Shown here piece after piece: positions 48,996 through 58,543 of a stretch of DNA of 64,000 bases (positions are counted from its first letter, which is position 1; every line of letters starts with the position of its first letter). Position numbers and translations under genes: made by a program. This DNA is from Vibrio sp. SCSIO 43135 (GTDB taxonomy: Bacteria > Pseudomonadota > Gammaproteobacteria > Enterobacterales > Vibrionaceae), in contig NZ_CP071859.1 of NCBI RefSeq assembly GCF_023716665.1, positions 2,480,001 to 2,544,000 of the forward strand, given 5' to 3'. The notes under the pieces were generated by a model. It did not search any database and had not been told where the DNA came from. It saw only the letters and a list, made by a program, of their open reading frames with translations.

Positions 48996-50336
48996 ATGCC
49001 GAACTCAGAATCAACCATGAACAAACGAATGAATATTGTTGCCCTTACTTGGCCAATTTTCATCGAAGTATTGCTAAGGACAGCACTCAACACCAGTGAT
49101 GTCTTTATGCTCAGTGGTTATTCCGACAAAGCCGTTTCTGCCGTCGGGGTCATTGCCCAGCTGTCATTCTTTTTGATCATTGTCTCTTCGATGGTCAGCA
49201 GTGGAACTGGCATCCTCATCGCACAATACAATGGCTCAGGCCGAACCCAAGATTCCGCCTATGTTGGCGTGGCTAGTATTCTGCTGTCGGTGGGGGTAGG
49301 ACTCTTGTTAAGTGTGTTGGCGGTGATCGGCGCCGAATACTTTTTGCCGCTCTACGGGTTAGAAGCTCAAGTCGAGCAGTATGCGCATGAGTATTTGATT
49401 ATTAGTGGCGCGATGACCTTTAACGTCACCGTTGGTATTGTCTTCGCAACCATATTACGCAGCCATGGATTTTCTCGCTCGCCAATGGTGATCAACCTGA
49501 TTGCTGGTGTGTTTAACATAGCGGGTAACTATATTGCCTTATATCAGCCTTTTGGATTACCAGTATATGGTGTCGAAGGGGTAGCCATTGCGACTGTCAT
49601 CAGCCAAGTACTGGCGACAGTAATGCTTTGGGTATCCATGCGTTCTAAAGGCATCGAACTCCCGTTTTCGCGCTACCGTGAGATCCCAAAAGATATCTAC
49701 CGTAAAATTTTAAAAATTGGCGGCATGAACGCAGGGGAAGTACTGTCTTACAACGTTGCACAAATCACCATCATGTTCTTTGTCGTGCAAATGGGAACCG
49801 CTTCTCTGGCCGCTTTCACCTATGCACAAAATATCGCCCGAATTAGCTTTGCGTTTTCATTGGCACTGGGACAAGCCAGTCAGATTCAGGTTGGGTACTA
49901 CGTAGGTAAAGGCTGGGCTGATAAAATATTGGTCATGGTACAGAAGTACTTTGTGGTCGGATTTATCGCTTCCGTCTCCTTCTGTGCACTTGTGTATCTA
50001 TTCCGCTTCGATGTTATTGCGCTCTTTACGGAGGAACCTGAGATAACAGCGCTCACCGCCAGCTTAATTGCAGGTTCTATTATCTTAGAAGCTGGGCGCG
50101 TGTTTAATCTTATCTTTATCTCTGCGCTAAAAGCTACCGGCGACATTAAGTTCCCTGTACAAATGGGGATTATCAGCATGTGGGGCATTGGTGTCGGCAT
50201 GAGCTACCTACTCGGTGTGCATTGGAGTTATGGTGTATTTGGCGCATGGATGGCAATTGCTATGGATGAGTGGCTGCGCGGCATCATCATGGCTAGGCGC
50301 TGGAGGCAAAAACGCTGGGTTAAGTTTTCGCTATAA
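48996..50336 (+). CDS. MATE-family efflux transporter
   Basis: A 446-residue inner-membrane exporter with twelve predicted helices in two six-helix halves, of the multidrug and toxin extrusion family. Typical segments: ALTWPIFIEVLLRTALNTSDVFMLSGYSD (about 17-45) and GGMNAGEVLSYNVAQITIMFFVVQMG at the start of the second half. MATE proteins expel cationic compounds using sodium or proton gradients; the substrate here is unknown. The ribosome site is poor both for the ATG at 48996 and for one at 49017, so the start is uncertain by seven codons. Confidence 0.87.
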   Translation: MPNSESTMNKRMNIVALTWPIFIEVLLRTALNTSDVFMLSGYSDKAVSAVGVIAQLSFFLIIVSSMVSSGTGILIAQYNGSGRTQDSAYVGVASILLSVGVGLLLSVLAVIGAEYFLPLYGLEAQVEQYAHEYLIISGAMTFNVTVGIVFATILRSHGFSRSPMVINLIAGVFNIAGNYIALYQPFGLPVYGVEGVAIATVISQVLATVMLWVSMRSKGIELPFSRYREIPKDIYRKILKIGGMNAGEVLSYNVAQITIMFFVVQMGTASLAAFTYAQNIARISFAFSLALGQASQIQVGYYVGKGWADKILVMVQKYFVVGFIASVSFCALVYLFRFDVIALFTEEPEITALTASLIAGSIILEAGRVFNLIFISALKATGDIKFPVQMGIISMWGIGVGMSYLLGVHWSYGVFGAWMAIAMDEWLRGIIMARRWRQKRWVKFSL

Positions 50337-50408
50337 CCCTAGCCTACAGGCCGAAAACTTCAGCCAATCTGGTCTACACTGTTAGAATAATCAAAAGTGT
50401 AGCCAGAT

Positions 50409-51827
50409 ATGAACGAACAGAACTCTCTATCTCGATCTGCCCTAGCATTAATCCTCCTCGGCTGTCTTTTTTTCAGCTTCAATACTGTTTTCACACGCGC
50501 AGATGCGCTTGCAATGTACGACACTAAAAGAATATTTATTTGCACGATAGTCGTAGCTTTCTGCCTTGCGTTAGTCTTGTCTTCTTCATTGCGCCGTCAA
50601 TTCTGGCGTACTTTGACTTCCCTTAATCCCGTAACTCGATTATTACTTACCACACTCTTTGCATTGTCTTTCTTAGCCAACTGGCAAGGGCTGTACTTCT
50701 GGCCCGCTCATGCCAACTACTTTTACATTATTGGCTTAGGCATTACCTGTGTGTGTTTGGTTCCCATCGTTACCAAGCATAGGGTCATGAGCTATCAATA
50801 CTTCATTGTCATGTCTGTGTTCCTTTTTCTCTCAATCGCCGTTGGACAAGGATTACGTAACTACTACCAATACCCAGAGAGTATTCATTCGGTGCTTAGC
50901 TTCATCAATCCACGCTTTATCAATCAGGTACAAGTTTGGCTGCTGATTCCACTGATGTACCTGACGCTATTAGCCAAAAGAAAGCAAAAACACTATCGTT
51001 CACTTCAATTTATTGCAGCGCTAAATGTCGCGGGTATAGTAGCAACGGATGCAAGAGGCATCGCCATTGCTGGCGTGACAGCAGTACTAATCTGGGCTTG
51101 GCTGGAGTCTAACTGGCGTCGTCAAGTGATGGTATTGCTTATTCAGTCTTTAATTTTCGGCTACATTTTAAAACTGCTACTAATTGCGCCTATTCCCGCA
51201 TACATACTGCACGGTGGTGAGTTAGATTGGTCTAGTATTAGGCTCGGCTCACCTGGCAGGATAAAATTATGGCTAGAGGCTCTTGCTCTATCTAGCTTTT
51301 GGGGATTGGGCGGCGATGCATTTGTCTGTTTATCCGAGCGATTTGGTCGCCCCCACAATTCTGCACTATTGGTGTGGGTTAACTGGGGGTTTATTCCACT
51401 GGTATGCTACCTTGCATTGCTATTTCAATGTCTGATTACCGTTTGGAAAACACCGCATCGACTCACTCGCGTAACAGGCCTTAGCCTACTTGCAGGGTTC
51501 GCCTACAGTTTAGTGTCTGGGGTATTGGACTCCCCATTAAGTCAATTGTTGGCAATCTTAAGCATTGCTATATTTTGGGCCAGTTTAAAAGGCTTAACTT
51601 CTACACACTTATCTTTGAAAAGTAAAACCTTAGGACAAACTACTCTACTCAAACATATTGTGATTATTATCATCGCAATCATAAGCAGCGCATTTATCGT
51701 TGAACGAGTGTATCAACGTATACTAAGTTATCCCGACTTAGTTCAATCTAGAGATTTAAAAGTCCAGTTTTGGTTAGGGTATAACTGCCAAGTCGACCCC
51801 ATTAGTTTGCAGATAACGCCGAAATAA
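50409..51827 (+). CDS. O-antigen ligase/polymerase-like membrane protein
   Basis: A 472-residue protein with about ten to twelve membrane segments. A large loop contains RLGSPGRIKLWLEALALSSFWGLGGDAF and then RPHNSALLVWVNWG, resembling the Wzy_C/WaaL pattern of a periplasmic loop with a conserved HN pair. Members transfer or polymerise undecaprenyl-linked glycans, and some glycosylate pilins. No lipopolysaccharide or capsule gene is nearby, so it is an orphan. The 3' end overlaps the convergent LysR gene by 26 bases. Family call moderate, function open. Confidence 0.65.
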   Translation: MNEQNSLSRSALALILLGCLFFSFNTVFTRADALAMYDTKRIFICTIVVAFCLALVLSSSLRRQFWRTLTSLNPVTRLLLTTLFALSFLANWQGLYFWPAHANYFYIIGLGITCVCLVPIVTKHRVMSYQYFIVMSVFLFLSIAVGQGLRNYYQYPESIHSVLSFINPRFINQVQVWLLIPLMYLTLLAKRKQKHYRSLQFIAALNVAGIVATDARGIAIAGVTAVLIWAWLESNWRRQVMVLLIQSLIFGYILKLLLIAPIPAYILHGGELDWSSIRLGSPGRIKLWLEALALSSFWGLGGDAFVCLSERFGRPHNSALLVWVNWGFIPLVCYLALLFQCLITVWKTPHRLTRVTGLSLLAGFAYSLVSGVLDSPLSQLLAILSIAIFWASLKGLTSTHLSLKSKTLGQTTLLKHIVIIIIAIISSAFIVERVYQRILSYPDLVQSRDLKVQFWLGYNCQVDPISLQITPK

Positions 51828-52719
51828 CGATTGAACGCAGCCAAGTATTCTTATCATCCTGACGTTGATTGACCGACCACAGCAAAGAGATATCAAAATC
51901 AGGCACATTAATAGGAGGGACAGCTGTCGCAAGGTGATCACTGAATGCACCATTTTTTGCCATCAACTTCGGCACAATTGCAATTAAGCGCCGCCCTTTC
52001 AGTAAGCTTCTAATTGTCAGAAAGTTTCGAGAAGCAACCGTCACTTGACGCTTTAACCCCAACTCTTCCAATCGTTTATCAACTTGAGTCGTCAAACTAC
52101 CATCAGGGCTCACCAATGCCTGGTCAATGGAAGCAAAAGTTTCCGCTGATAACCCCCCTCCAATAGATACTATGCTTGGGTCATATAGGCAGACATGCTC
52201 TTCTGTATAGAGCTTTTGAGATTCGAAACTCTCATCAACATTAGGGATACTGCCAATCAGAGCATCTAACTTCTCTTGTTCAGCCACTTTTAAATAATTG
52301 TTTCGGTTAACATTTATAAAGCTAATTTGAGCATTTGGAGCATCATTGCGAATAGCATCATAAAGTATCGGGGCGTAAATAAACTCGGCATAGTCCGTTA
52401 AACCAATCCGACATATTCCAGAGTAGTTCTGTGGCGCAAAAGGTTCTCTCGAGAGTAGTTCAGACGAAACCGTATCAAGCAGCCTCATTACAACTGGAGC
52501 TATATGATGAGCATGCTCCGTTGGCTCCATATGGTGCCCTTTTCGCTCAAATAGAGTGTCGTCTAATAGAACCCTGAGCCGCGATAAGCTGTGGCTCATT
52601 GCAGACTGACTCACAAAGGCTTTTGCCGCCGCAACGCTCACGCTGCGATGGCGATAAAGATGAGAGAAGGTGACCAGTAAATTCAGGTCAACACTCTTCC
52701 AGTTCATTTCTTTACTCAT
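51802..52719 (-). CDS. LysR-family transcriptional regulator
   Basis: About 305 residues from the chosen ATG at 52719, which has GGGA six bases upstream; ATGs at 52740, 52731 and 52707 are also in frame. The helix-turn-helix is near the N-terminus (LVTFSHLYRHRSVSVAAAKAFVSQSAMSHSLSRLRVLLDDTLFER), followed by an effector domain (GICRIGLTDYAEFIYAPIL). It resembles the NodD/LeuO-like branch in which the first helix begins VDLNLLVTF. It is divergent from the chromate transporter gene by about 100 bases and may regulate it. Confidence 0.83.
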   Translation of the reverse strand: MSKEMNWKSVDLNLLVTFSHLYRHRSVSVAAAKAFVSQSAMSHSLSRLRVLLDDTLFERKGHHMEPTEHAHHIAPVVMRLLDTVSSELLSREPFAPQNYSGICRIGLTDYAEFIYAPILYDAIRNDAPNAQISFINVNRNNYLKVAEQEKLDALIGSIPNVDESFESQKLYTEEHVCLYDPSIVSIGGGLSAETFASIDQALVSPDGSLTTQVDKRLEELGLKRQVTVASRNFLTIRSLLKGRRLIAIVPKLMAKNGAFSDHLATAVPPINVPDFDISLLWSVNQRQDDKNTWLRSIVISALSAN

Positions 52720-52822
52720 CAACAATCCCATTTCATTCATATTTAAGATTAATACTATCAATTTGAGTCATCTTATACCATTTCATAAAATGAGCTTAGT
52801 TACTTAACACGAGATCGCTCTC

Positions 52823-53965
52823 ATGCTGTCGATATTCAAAACATTCTTTTGGTTAGGCTGGATTAGCTTTGGTGGACCAGCAGCGCATATCGGGTATTTC
52901 CGCAATACCTTCGTTGAAAAGCTAAAATGGCTAGATGACACAGAGTACGCACAAATTGTCGCGCTCAGCCAGTTCTTGCCAGGCCCAGGCTCAAGCCAAG
53001 TAGGATTCGCTCTAGGCTATAAACGCGGAGGGTTAGGTGGCGCGTGTATGGCGTTCTTAGGCTTCACTCTGCCATCCATTCTGATCATGTTGGCGTTAGC
53101 TATGTTGAGCAGCCAGCTGACTGAGGCAACGCTGTTTCAAAGTGTTGTACACGGATTGAAGCTACTTGCTGTTGTCGTGGTTGCTGATGCGACTTGGGGC
53201 ATGTACAAAAACTTCTGCCAGAATAAATTGTCTGTCGGTTTGTGTGTGGCCACAGCTATAGCGTTGCTGATCGCGCCTAGCATCGCCACCCAAATGGTAG
53301 TACTTGTAGTCGCGGCGCTGATCGGAGTGAAATACTTGGGCAGCGAAGTTCAAGGCTCTAGCAAAACATTTAAGCCTTCGATTCTGCCGTTGGCACTGTT
53401 CGCAATTCTACTATTTGGATTACCTGTTATCGCCTATAAAATGCCGGAACTGGCATTGTTTAGTGACTTCTTCCAAGCTGGTAGTTTAGTGTTTGGAGGT
53501 GGCCATGTCGTTCTACCACTACTGCAAAACATTGTCGGTGACCAACTGACACAAGACGCTTTCTTAACCGGATACGCAGCTGCGCAGGCAGTTCCGGGGC
53601 CTATGTTCACCTTCGCCACCTATATCGGCTATGAATTGCTGCCACAAGCACCTATTGTCGGAGCTCTGATAGCGACTATCGGCGTGTTCCTACCTGGCTT
53701 TTTATTGTTACTTGGTGTACTCAAGAACTGGCAGGCATTAGCGGCAAACCACAAAGTATCTGGCGCAATAAATGGCGTAAACGCTGCTGTGGTAGGTTTA
53801 CTGGTCGCAGCATTATACCAACCTGTCTTTTCTAGCGCAGTAGCTGGTGCACAAGACATCGCCTTGATTTTGATTGGCTTCTACTTACTAAAGCAACTGA
53901 AACTGCCTATCGTATGGATGGTGGCGTTCTTTATGCTAGCTGGAGCCGTAACTGGCATGCTGTAA
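52823..53965 (+). CDS. Chromate transporter (CHR family)
   Basis: A 380-residue inner-membrane protein with two homologous CHR domains (about 1-170 and 190-380). Each begins with the family pattern: FFWLGWISFGGPAAHIGYF with LSQFLPGPGSSQVGFALGY, and FFQAGSLVFGGGHVVLPLLQ with AAQAVPGPMFTFATYIGY. Long-chain CHR proteins expel chromate, often linked to sulfate chemistry; natural roles in marine bacteria may differ. Divergent from the LysR gene. A perfect 14-bp hairpin follows. Confidence 0.88.
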   Translation: MLSIFKTFFWLGWISFGGPAAHIGYFRNTFVEKLKWLDDTEYAQIVALSQFLPGPGSSQVGFALGYKRGGLGGACMAFLGFTLPSILIMLALAMLSSQLTEATLFQSVVHGLKLLAVVVVADATWGMYKNFCQNKLSVGLCVATAIALLIAPSIATQMVVLVVAALIGVKYLGSEVQGSSKTFKPSILPLALFAILLFGLPVIAYKMPELALFSDFFQAGSLVFGGGHVVLPLLQNIVGDQLTQDAFLTGYAAAQAVPGPMFTFATYIGYELLPQAPIVGALIATIGVFLPGFLLLLGVLKNWQALAANHKVSGAINGVNAAVVGLLVAALYQPVFSSAVAGAQDIALILIGFYLLKQLKLPIVWMVAFFMLAGAVTGML

Positions 53966-53988
53966 ACGGGTAATGTTCGGCGAACCGG

Positions 53989-54021
53989 ATAACAAGGAGA
54001 GCACAACGCTCTCCTTGTTAT
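53989..54021. terminator. Bidirectional terminator chromate transporter / tadD
   Basis: ATAACAAGGAGAGC and GCTCTCCTTGTTAT form a perfect 14-bp inverted repeat with a five-base loop. It lies 15 bases after the tadD stop and thus also marks the end of the tad operon. Confidence 0.75.
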
Positions 54022-54036
54022 TTGTTAGAAAGCAGG

Positions 54037-55083
54037 TTACTGCGTGATTTTGGTAGGCTTCTCTTCTAAGTCTTGCTCTTGGACGGATTTAGCTCTCACC
54101 TCTGCAAGTGCTCGTTCTAAATTTTCATTGGCCACCTTGTAGTAAGAGGGCTTCTTATCAATCGCTTGTTGCAAATACGGTATGGCTTTATCTGGCTTGC
54201 CTTGCAAAATCAAAAAATACCCCACATTGTTTAACGCTTCAGCTGCATCCATCTGGCGCATGAACACATTAATAGCACGTTTTATTTCACCTTTACCAAG
54301 ATAGATCAGTGCCAAATTGTTTTGTGCTTTTTCATTATTCGGGTCAATTTCTAGTGCAGACATGGTGTAACGTAACGCGTTGTCATAATCTCCCGTCATA
54401 TAATAGGAATAACCGAGATTCATCTGCCCCTTCACCGACTTTGGATTGATTTTTAATGCTTTATTATAAAAAGATTGCGCAAGCTCGTGATGAGCTTTGA
54501 TATCGGTTAATACACCTAGCCCCATATAAGCCGTCGCTGGAGATGCCCCATCTACCTTTAATGCATCCACATCTTCGGCTTTAACCAAATCATCCTGTTT
54601 TAACGTATTCGAACTTTTCAACCTAACTTGGTCTGCATTCAAAGCGCGCAAGAAATAACTGTACCCTTGATCAACATCGCCTGATTTGGAGTAAATACTG
54701 CCCAACTGCTCTAGTACTTTGACATTATTTGGGTTTTCTTCAATCGCCAATAAATACGCCTTTTCGGCTAAGGCTAAGCTCCCCCGAGACTGATGGATTC
54801 GCCCAATGTTATATAATGACTTATCTTGGTATTGTGCTTCTGGAAACGACAGTGAACGGATGTATTCATACAAGGCTAAATCCAAATTGCGATTGGCGAG
54901 GGCGATATCACCACGCATAATTGCCTCTTTCTCATTTAAAGGTGGCGCTTCTGACGTCAACGTGTCGACTGGTCGACCATCATAAAGAGGGCTATCAAAG
55001 GCGCTCTGTTCTTCTTCCTGTGCTGCACAAGCCACCAAAAGCATAAAAAGGGTGGAAGTTAGTATCCTTCTGAATCCATTCAT
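54037..55083 (-). CDS. tadD: TadD-type tetratricopeptide lipoprotein
   Basis: A 348-residue lipoprotein (lipobox FMLLVAC, Cys19) with several tetratricopeptide repeats between about 60 and 330, for example SLYNIGRIHQSRGSLALAEKAYLLAIEENP and QMNLGYSYYMTGDYDNALRYTMSALEIDP. TadD is a pilotin-like outer-membrane factor that helps secretin assembly in tad systems. AAGGAATT precedes the ATG, nine bases after tadC. It is the last gene of this operon: a strong terminator follows and tadE, tadF and tadG are not found downstream. Confidence 0.85.
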   Translation of the reverse strand: MNGFRRILTSTLFMLLVACAAQEEEQSAFDSPLYDGRPVDTLTSEAPPLNEKEAIMRGDIALANRNLDLALYEYIRSLSFPEAQYQDKSLYNIGRIHQSRGSLALAEKAYLLAIEENPNNVKVLEQLGSIYSKSGDVDQGYSYFLRALNADQVRLKSSNTLKQDDLVKAEDVDALKVDGASPATAYMGLGVLTDIKAHHELAQSFYNKALKINPKSVKGQMNLGYSYYMTGDYDNALRYTMSALEIDPNNEKAQNNLALIYLGKGEIKRAINVFMRQMDAAEALNNVGYFLILQGKPDKAIPYLQQAIDKKPSYYKVANENLERALAEVRAKSVQEQDLEEKPTKITQ

Positions 55084-55092
55084 AATAATTCC

Positions 55093-56037
55093 TTAATTAC
55101 CTAACGTTGCGGTAATCGATAGCATCGCGGGACCGATAGCGACAATGAAGAAACATGGCCATATAAATAACAACAATGGAAAAATCATTTTAGTTGGGAT
55201 TTTTGCCGCGATTTCTTCTACTTCTTGATTTCTTCGGTCTCGGAAATCTTCCGTATAATCACGCAATGTTTGCGAGATGCTGCCACCAATTTTGGAAGCA
55301 TGCGCCAGCATCTTCACAAGCCCTACAATCTCTTCAACCCCTGTGCGCTCTACCAGTTCTTCAAACGCATCTGACATTTCTACGCCCGCTTTGATCTTCG
55401 AGCACACAGTATCTAATTCATCGGCAAAATCGGGGTGTGAAATCATTAGCTCGTCAGCCACTCGTCTCAGTGCCGAGTTAAAGCCTAAGCCGGATTCCGT
55501 ACATACCACCAGCAAGTCAAGTGCATCAGGTACACCACCACGAATTTTCCGTTGACGTTTGCTCACCACTCGGCTCAAACCAAGATTCGGGATGTAAATA
55601 CCGATCCCAACACTGACTATCATCGCCAAGTGCAAGTTACTCATCTCAGGTTGGAAGAAATACAATAAAGCAGCAATCATTAACCCAAAGACTAAACACA
55701 CTGCTTTAATGGCGTAGAACACGGTCAAAGCGCTAGCATCATGGTACCCGGCATGCATTAACTGATGGCGTAAACTCTCGCTCTCTTTAGAGTTTGACTG
55801 AGCCATCATAGGACTCAAAGACTCCAAAGTATTATCAATCCTACTCGACTTTTTCAGCTTCTCGGCACCACTTTCGCTACGAATTTGTTCCAATTTTCTT
55901 TTGATAGGGTTCTTAGTTCCCATCACAACTAAAACGACTGATACCACCATAAACACCGTTGATAGCAGGATCAGCAATAAATAGAGCATTTCCTCATTCA
56001 TTTGAAAATTGTTCAGTGAACCTAAAAGCGCGTCCAT
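55093..56037 (-). CDS. tadC: Tad inner-membrane platform protein TadC
   Basis: A 314-residue GspF-type membrane protein. The start at 56037 follows GAGGTG and gives MDALLGSLNNFQMNEEML; the open frame extends 15 codons further into tadB. T2SSF domain about 165-300 (PDALDLLVVCTESGLGFNSALRRVADEL and GGSISQTLRDYTEDFRDRR). With TadB it forms the membrane base that couples the TadA motor to pilin. The tadB stop is one base before the start, so translation is probably coupled. Confidence 0.9.
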   Translation of the reverse strand: MDALLGSLNNFQMNEEMLYLLLILLSTVFMVVSVVLVVMGTKNPIKRKLEQIRSESGAEKLKKSSRIDNTLESLSPMMAQSNSKESESLRHQLMHAGYHDASALTVFYAIKAVCLVFGLMIAALLYFFQPEMSNLHLAMIVSVGIGIYIPNLGLSRVVSKRQRKIRGGVPDALDLLVVCTESGLGFNSALRRVADELMISHPDFADELDTVCSKIKAGVEMSDAFEELVERTGVEEIVGLVKMLAHASKIGGSISQTLRDYTEDFRDRRNQEVEEIAAKIPTKMIFPLLLFIWPCFFIVAIGPAMLSITATLGN

Positions 56038-56038
56038 A

Positions 56039-57007
56039 CTACACCTCGAAATTGATGATGTTGCGGATCCACATCGAACCAATAAACAAACTCACTATCC
56101 CACCGGTGACCAATTTCATCCCACGAGGATCTTCATAAAGAGGGGTTAAGTACTCTGGATTAATAAAGGACATAGCGACGAATAAGATAAAAGGAGAAAG
56201 CACCAATATCCATGCTGACATTCGGCTCTCAGCAGAAATGGTTTTGATTTTACGTTGCAGCTTAAATCGCGATCTCAATACTCGAGACACTTTTTCTAGG
56301 TTCTCAGATAAATTACCACCGGTTTCCTTTTGCAAAATAACCGCACTGGAAAACGCTAACATTGAGACCGTAGGTGTTCGCTCAGCCATTTGCATGATGG
56401 CAAGGCGCATATCGTAACCATAGTTCAACAGATTAAAGGTATTTTTGAACTCGATACCAATTGGCGGAGGCATTTCAACACCTACCTCGTTGAATGCCTG
56501 CGTGACGGGCTGACCAGCCTGTAGCATACGACGCATGATATCGAGAGCATCTGGTAATTGTTCTTCAAAAGCGGATAGCCTGTCGGATATTTTCTTCTGA
56601 AGGTACATATGCATGATCACCCAAACGCCAACAAAACTGCATATGCCTATATAAAAAAGCTGAGTGAGAATAGCGGTGAGCAAGCCAAATACAATTGAGA
56701 GAATCCCAGTCACGGTTAAAGTCTGTGTCAGTGTCCAATGCGAGCCTGACAACTCTAAGGATTTCTTAATTGAAGAAAACACCTTAAATTCAACTAACTT
56801 CCTATCCAAAGGCGTTAAGCTTTTTAAGTAATGCTCATGGAGCAATGAACGAGCTTCTTCATCGAGTGATGCTTGGGAGTCTTTTAGTCTCTGAGAGAGC
56901 TCTTTGTGTTTCGCTTTACTACCAGCTGCTGGCAAGATAAGCGCTTGTGAAATAAATACAACAGCAAAGAACAGCAATACGAAAAAGAGAGTAATGTCTT
57001 CATCCAT
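56039..57007 (-). CDS. tadB: Tad inner-membrane platform protein TadB
   Basis: A 322-residue GspF-type membrane protein. An N-terminal helix is followed by two central helices (about 95-140), then the T2SSF domain (EEQLPDALDIMRRMLQAGQPVTQAFNEVG, KETGGNLSENLEKVSRVLRSRFKLQRKI), with two C-terminal helices. Partner of TadC. 12 bases after tadA in the same operon. Confidence 0.9.
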   Translation of the reverse strand: MDEDITLFFVLLFFAVVFISQALILPAAGSKAKHKELSQRLKDSQASLDEEARSLLHEHYLKSLTPLDRKLVEFKVFSSIKKSLELSGSHWTLTQTLTVTGILSIVFGLLTAILTQLFYIGICSFVGVWVIMHMYLQKKISDRLSAFEEQLPDALDIMRRMLQAGQPVTQAFNEVGVEMPPPIGIEFKNTFNLLNYGYDMRLAIMQMAERTPTVSMLAFSSAVILQKETGGNLSENLEKVSRVLRSRFKLQRKIKTISAESRMSAWILVLSPFILFVAMSFINPEYLTPLYEDPRGMKLVTGGIVSLFIGSMWIRNIINFEV

Positions 57008-57019
57008 GATCCGCTCCTC

Positions 57020-58510
57020 CTATTGAAAAGTCTCGTTAAAGATCTCGAAAGGCAAGTGTAGTCCTTTCTTCGACAACATCTCATGACAACCAGGGATCAC
57101 GCCTGTCGCGGTAAAATAGCCGATCACATTTCCTTCTTCATCCATCCCTTGACGCTGAAACTTAAAGATCTCAGACATGGTGATGATCTCCCCTTCCATG
57201 CCATTTATCTCCGCAATACTTACCATCCTGCGTCGACCATCTTCCTGCCTCTCCATCTGCACCACTAAGTGAATAGCAGACGCGATTTGAGAACGCAGGT
57301 TTTTGGTCGACATATTCCACCCTGCCATGGCAAACATATTCTCGACCCGGCTCAAGGCATCACGAGGAGTGTTGGCGTGAATGGTCGCTAATGACCCATC
57401 GTGACCTGTATTCATAGCAGCAAGCATATCGACCGCTTCACTGCCCCGAACCTCCCCTAGAACCACTCGGTCTGGACGCATACGCAGTGAGTTTTTTACC
57501 AAGTCTCGCTGAGTAATTTCACCTTTCCCTTCTAGGTTGGCAGGTCGGGTTTCCAAACGCACAACATGGGGTTGCTGAAGCTGTAATTCTGCCGAGTCTT
57601 CAATGGTTATGATTCGGTCATCGCTTGGAATAAAGCCGGAAAAAATATTCAATGTGGTGGTTTTTCCTGAGCCAGTACCACCTGAAATAAGGATATTGAG
57701 CTCTCCTTTCACCGCGGCTTCAACGAACTTCGCCATCTGCTCCGAAAGTGAGTTAAAACCTAGCAAATTTTCCATATTCAATTTCTCAACTGCAAAGCGA
57801 CGAATCGAAACTGAAGGGCCATCTAAAGCTAAGGGAGGGATAATTGCGTTCACACGCGAGCCATCGAGCAAACGTGCATCAACCATTGGTGAAGCTTCAT
57901 CAATACGCCGACCGACTTGGCTTACAATACGATCAATAATATTACGTAAGTGACGGTCATCTAAAAATGTATATGGCGTTGCCTCTAGCTTACCTCGGCG
58001 TTCAACAAACACACTTTTAGGCCCATTCACCAAGATATCAGATACGGTTGAGTCATTAAGAAGAGGCTCTAAAGGTCCTAACCCAAACACTTCATCTTCA
58101 ATCTGTTGAATTACGCGTTTACGCCCTTCGGCGCTGAGAGCATGAGTCTGATCGTCGGCCATCAATTGTACGATGGCATCATGCAAATCTTTCTTCGCTC
58201 GCTCTTCATCTAAGCTTGCAAGCAGACCTAAATCCAGAGTTTCTAACAGACGCTGATGATAATAGTGCTTGGTTTCTAGCTCCTGCGTCAGCTGTTTACG
58301 TGCGTCTTCAACAGCCTGCTCTTTTGCTTTCGCTTCTTGCATTCGGTGTTGAGCCGCATTTTCATCCGGTTCTATTTTAGGTTCATCACTCGGAGAGCCC
58401 TCAACATCAAAAGCAGCTTGGCTCATTTCTGATTGCTGATGGTCTTGTCGTTCTGCGGCGTCTAACTTTTCTTGCAGTCCAGGGTTTATATTTTTTCTTT
58501 TAAAGAACAT
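57020..58510 (-). CDS. tadA: Tad pilus motor ATPase TadA (CpaF)
   Basis: A 496-residue secretion ATPase that drives Flp pilus assembly. A charged, probably flexible N-terminus is at about 1-100. The Walker A motif ISGGTGSGKTT covers about 275-285, the Asp box follows (IITIEDSAELQL, 300-311), Walker B RPDRVVLGEVRG is at 345-356 and the His box GHDGSLATIHANTPRDAL near 369-386. Cytoplasmic. 33 bases after tadZ. Typical CpaF subfamily length. Confidence 0.95.
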   Translation of the reverse strand: MFFKRKNINPGLQEKLDAAERQDHQQSEMSQAAFDVEGSPSDEPKIEPDENAAQHRMQEAKAKEQAVEDARKQLTQELETKHYYHQRLLETLDLGLLASLDEERAKKDLHDAIVQLMADDQTHALSAEGRKRVIQQIEDEVFGLGPLEPLLNDSTVSDILVNGPKSVFVERRGKLEATPYTFLDDRHLRNIIDRIVSQVGRRIDEASPMVDARLLDGSRVNAIIPPLALDGPSVSIRRFAVEKLNMENLLGFNSLSEQMAKFVEAAVKGELNILISGGTGSGKTTTLNIFSGFIPSDDRIITIEDSAELQLQQPHVVRLETRPANLEGKGEITQRDLVKNSLRMRPDRVVLGEVRGSEAVDMLAAMNTGHDGSLATIHANTPRDALSRVENMFAMAGWNMSTKNLRSQIASAIHLVVQMERQEDGRRRMVSIAEINGMEGEIITMSEIFKFQRQGMDEEGNVIGYFTATGVIPGCHEMLSKKGLHLPFEIFNETFQ

Positions 58511-58543
58511 TGCAAATTCCCGTTGGTAGTCGGAATCCGTCCG

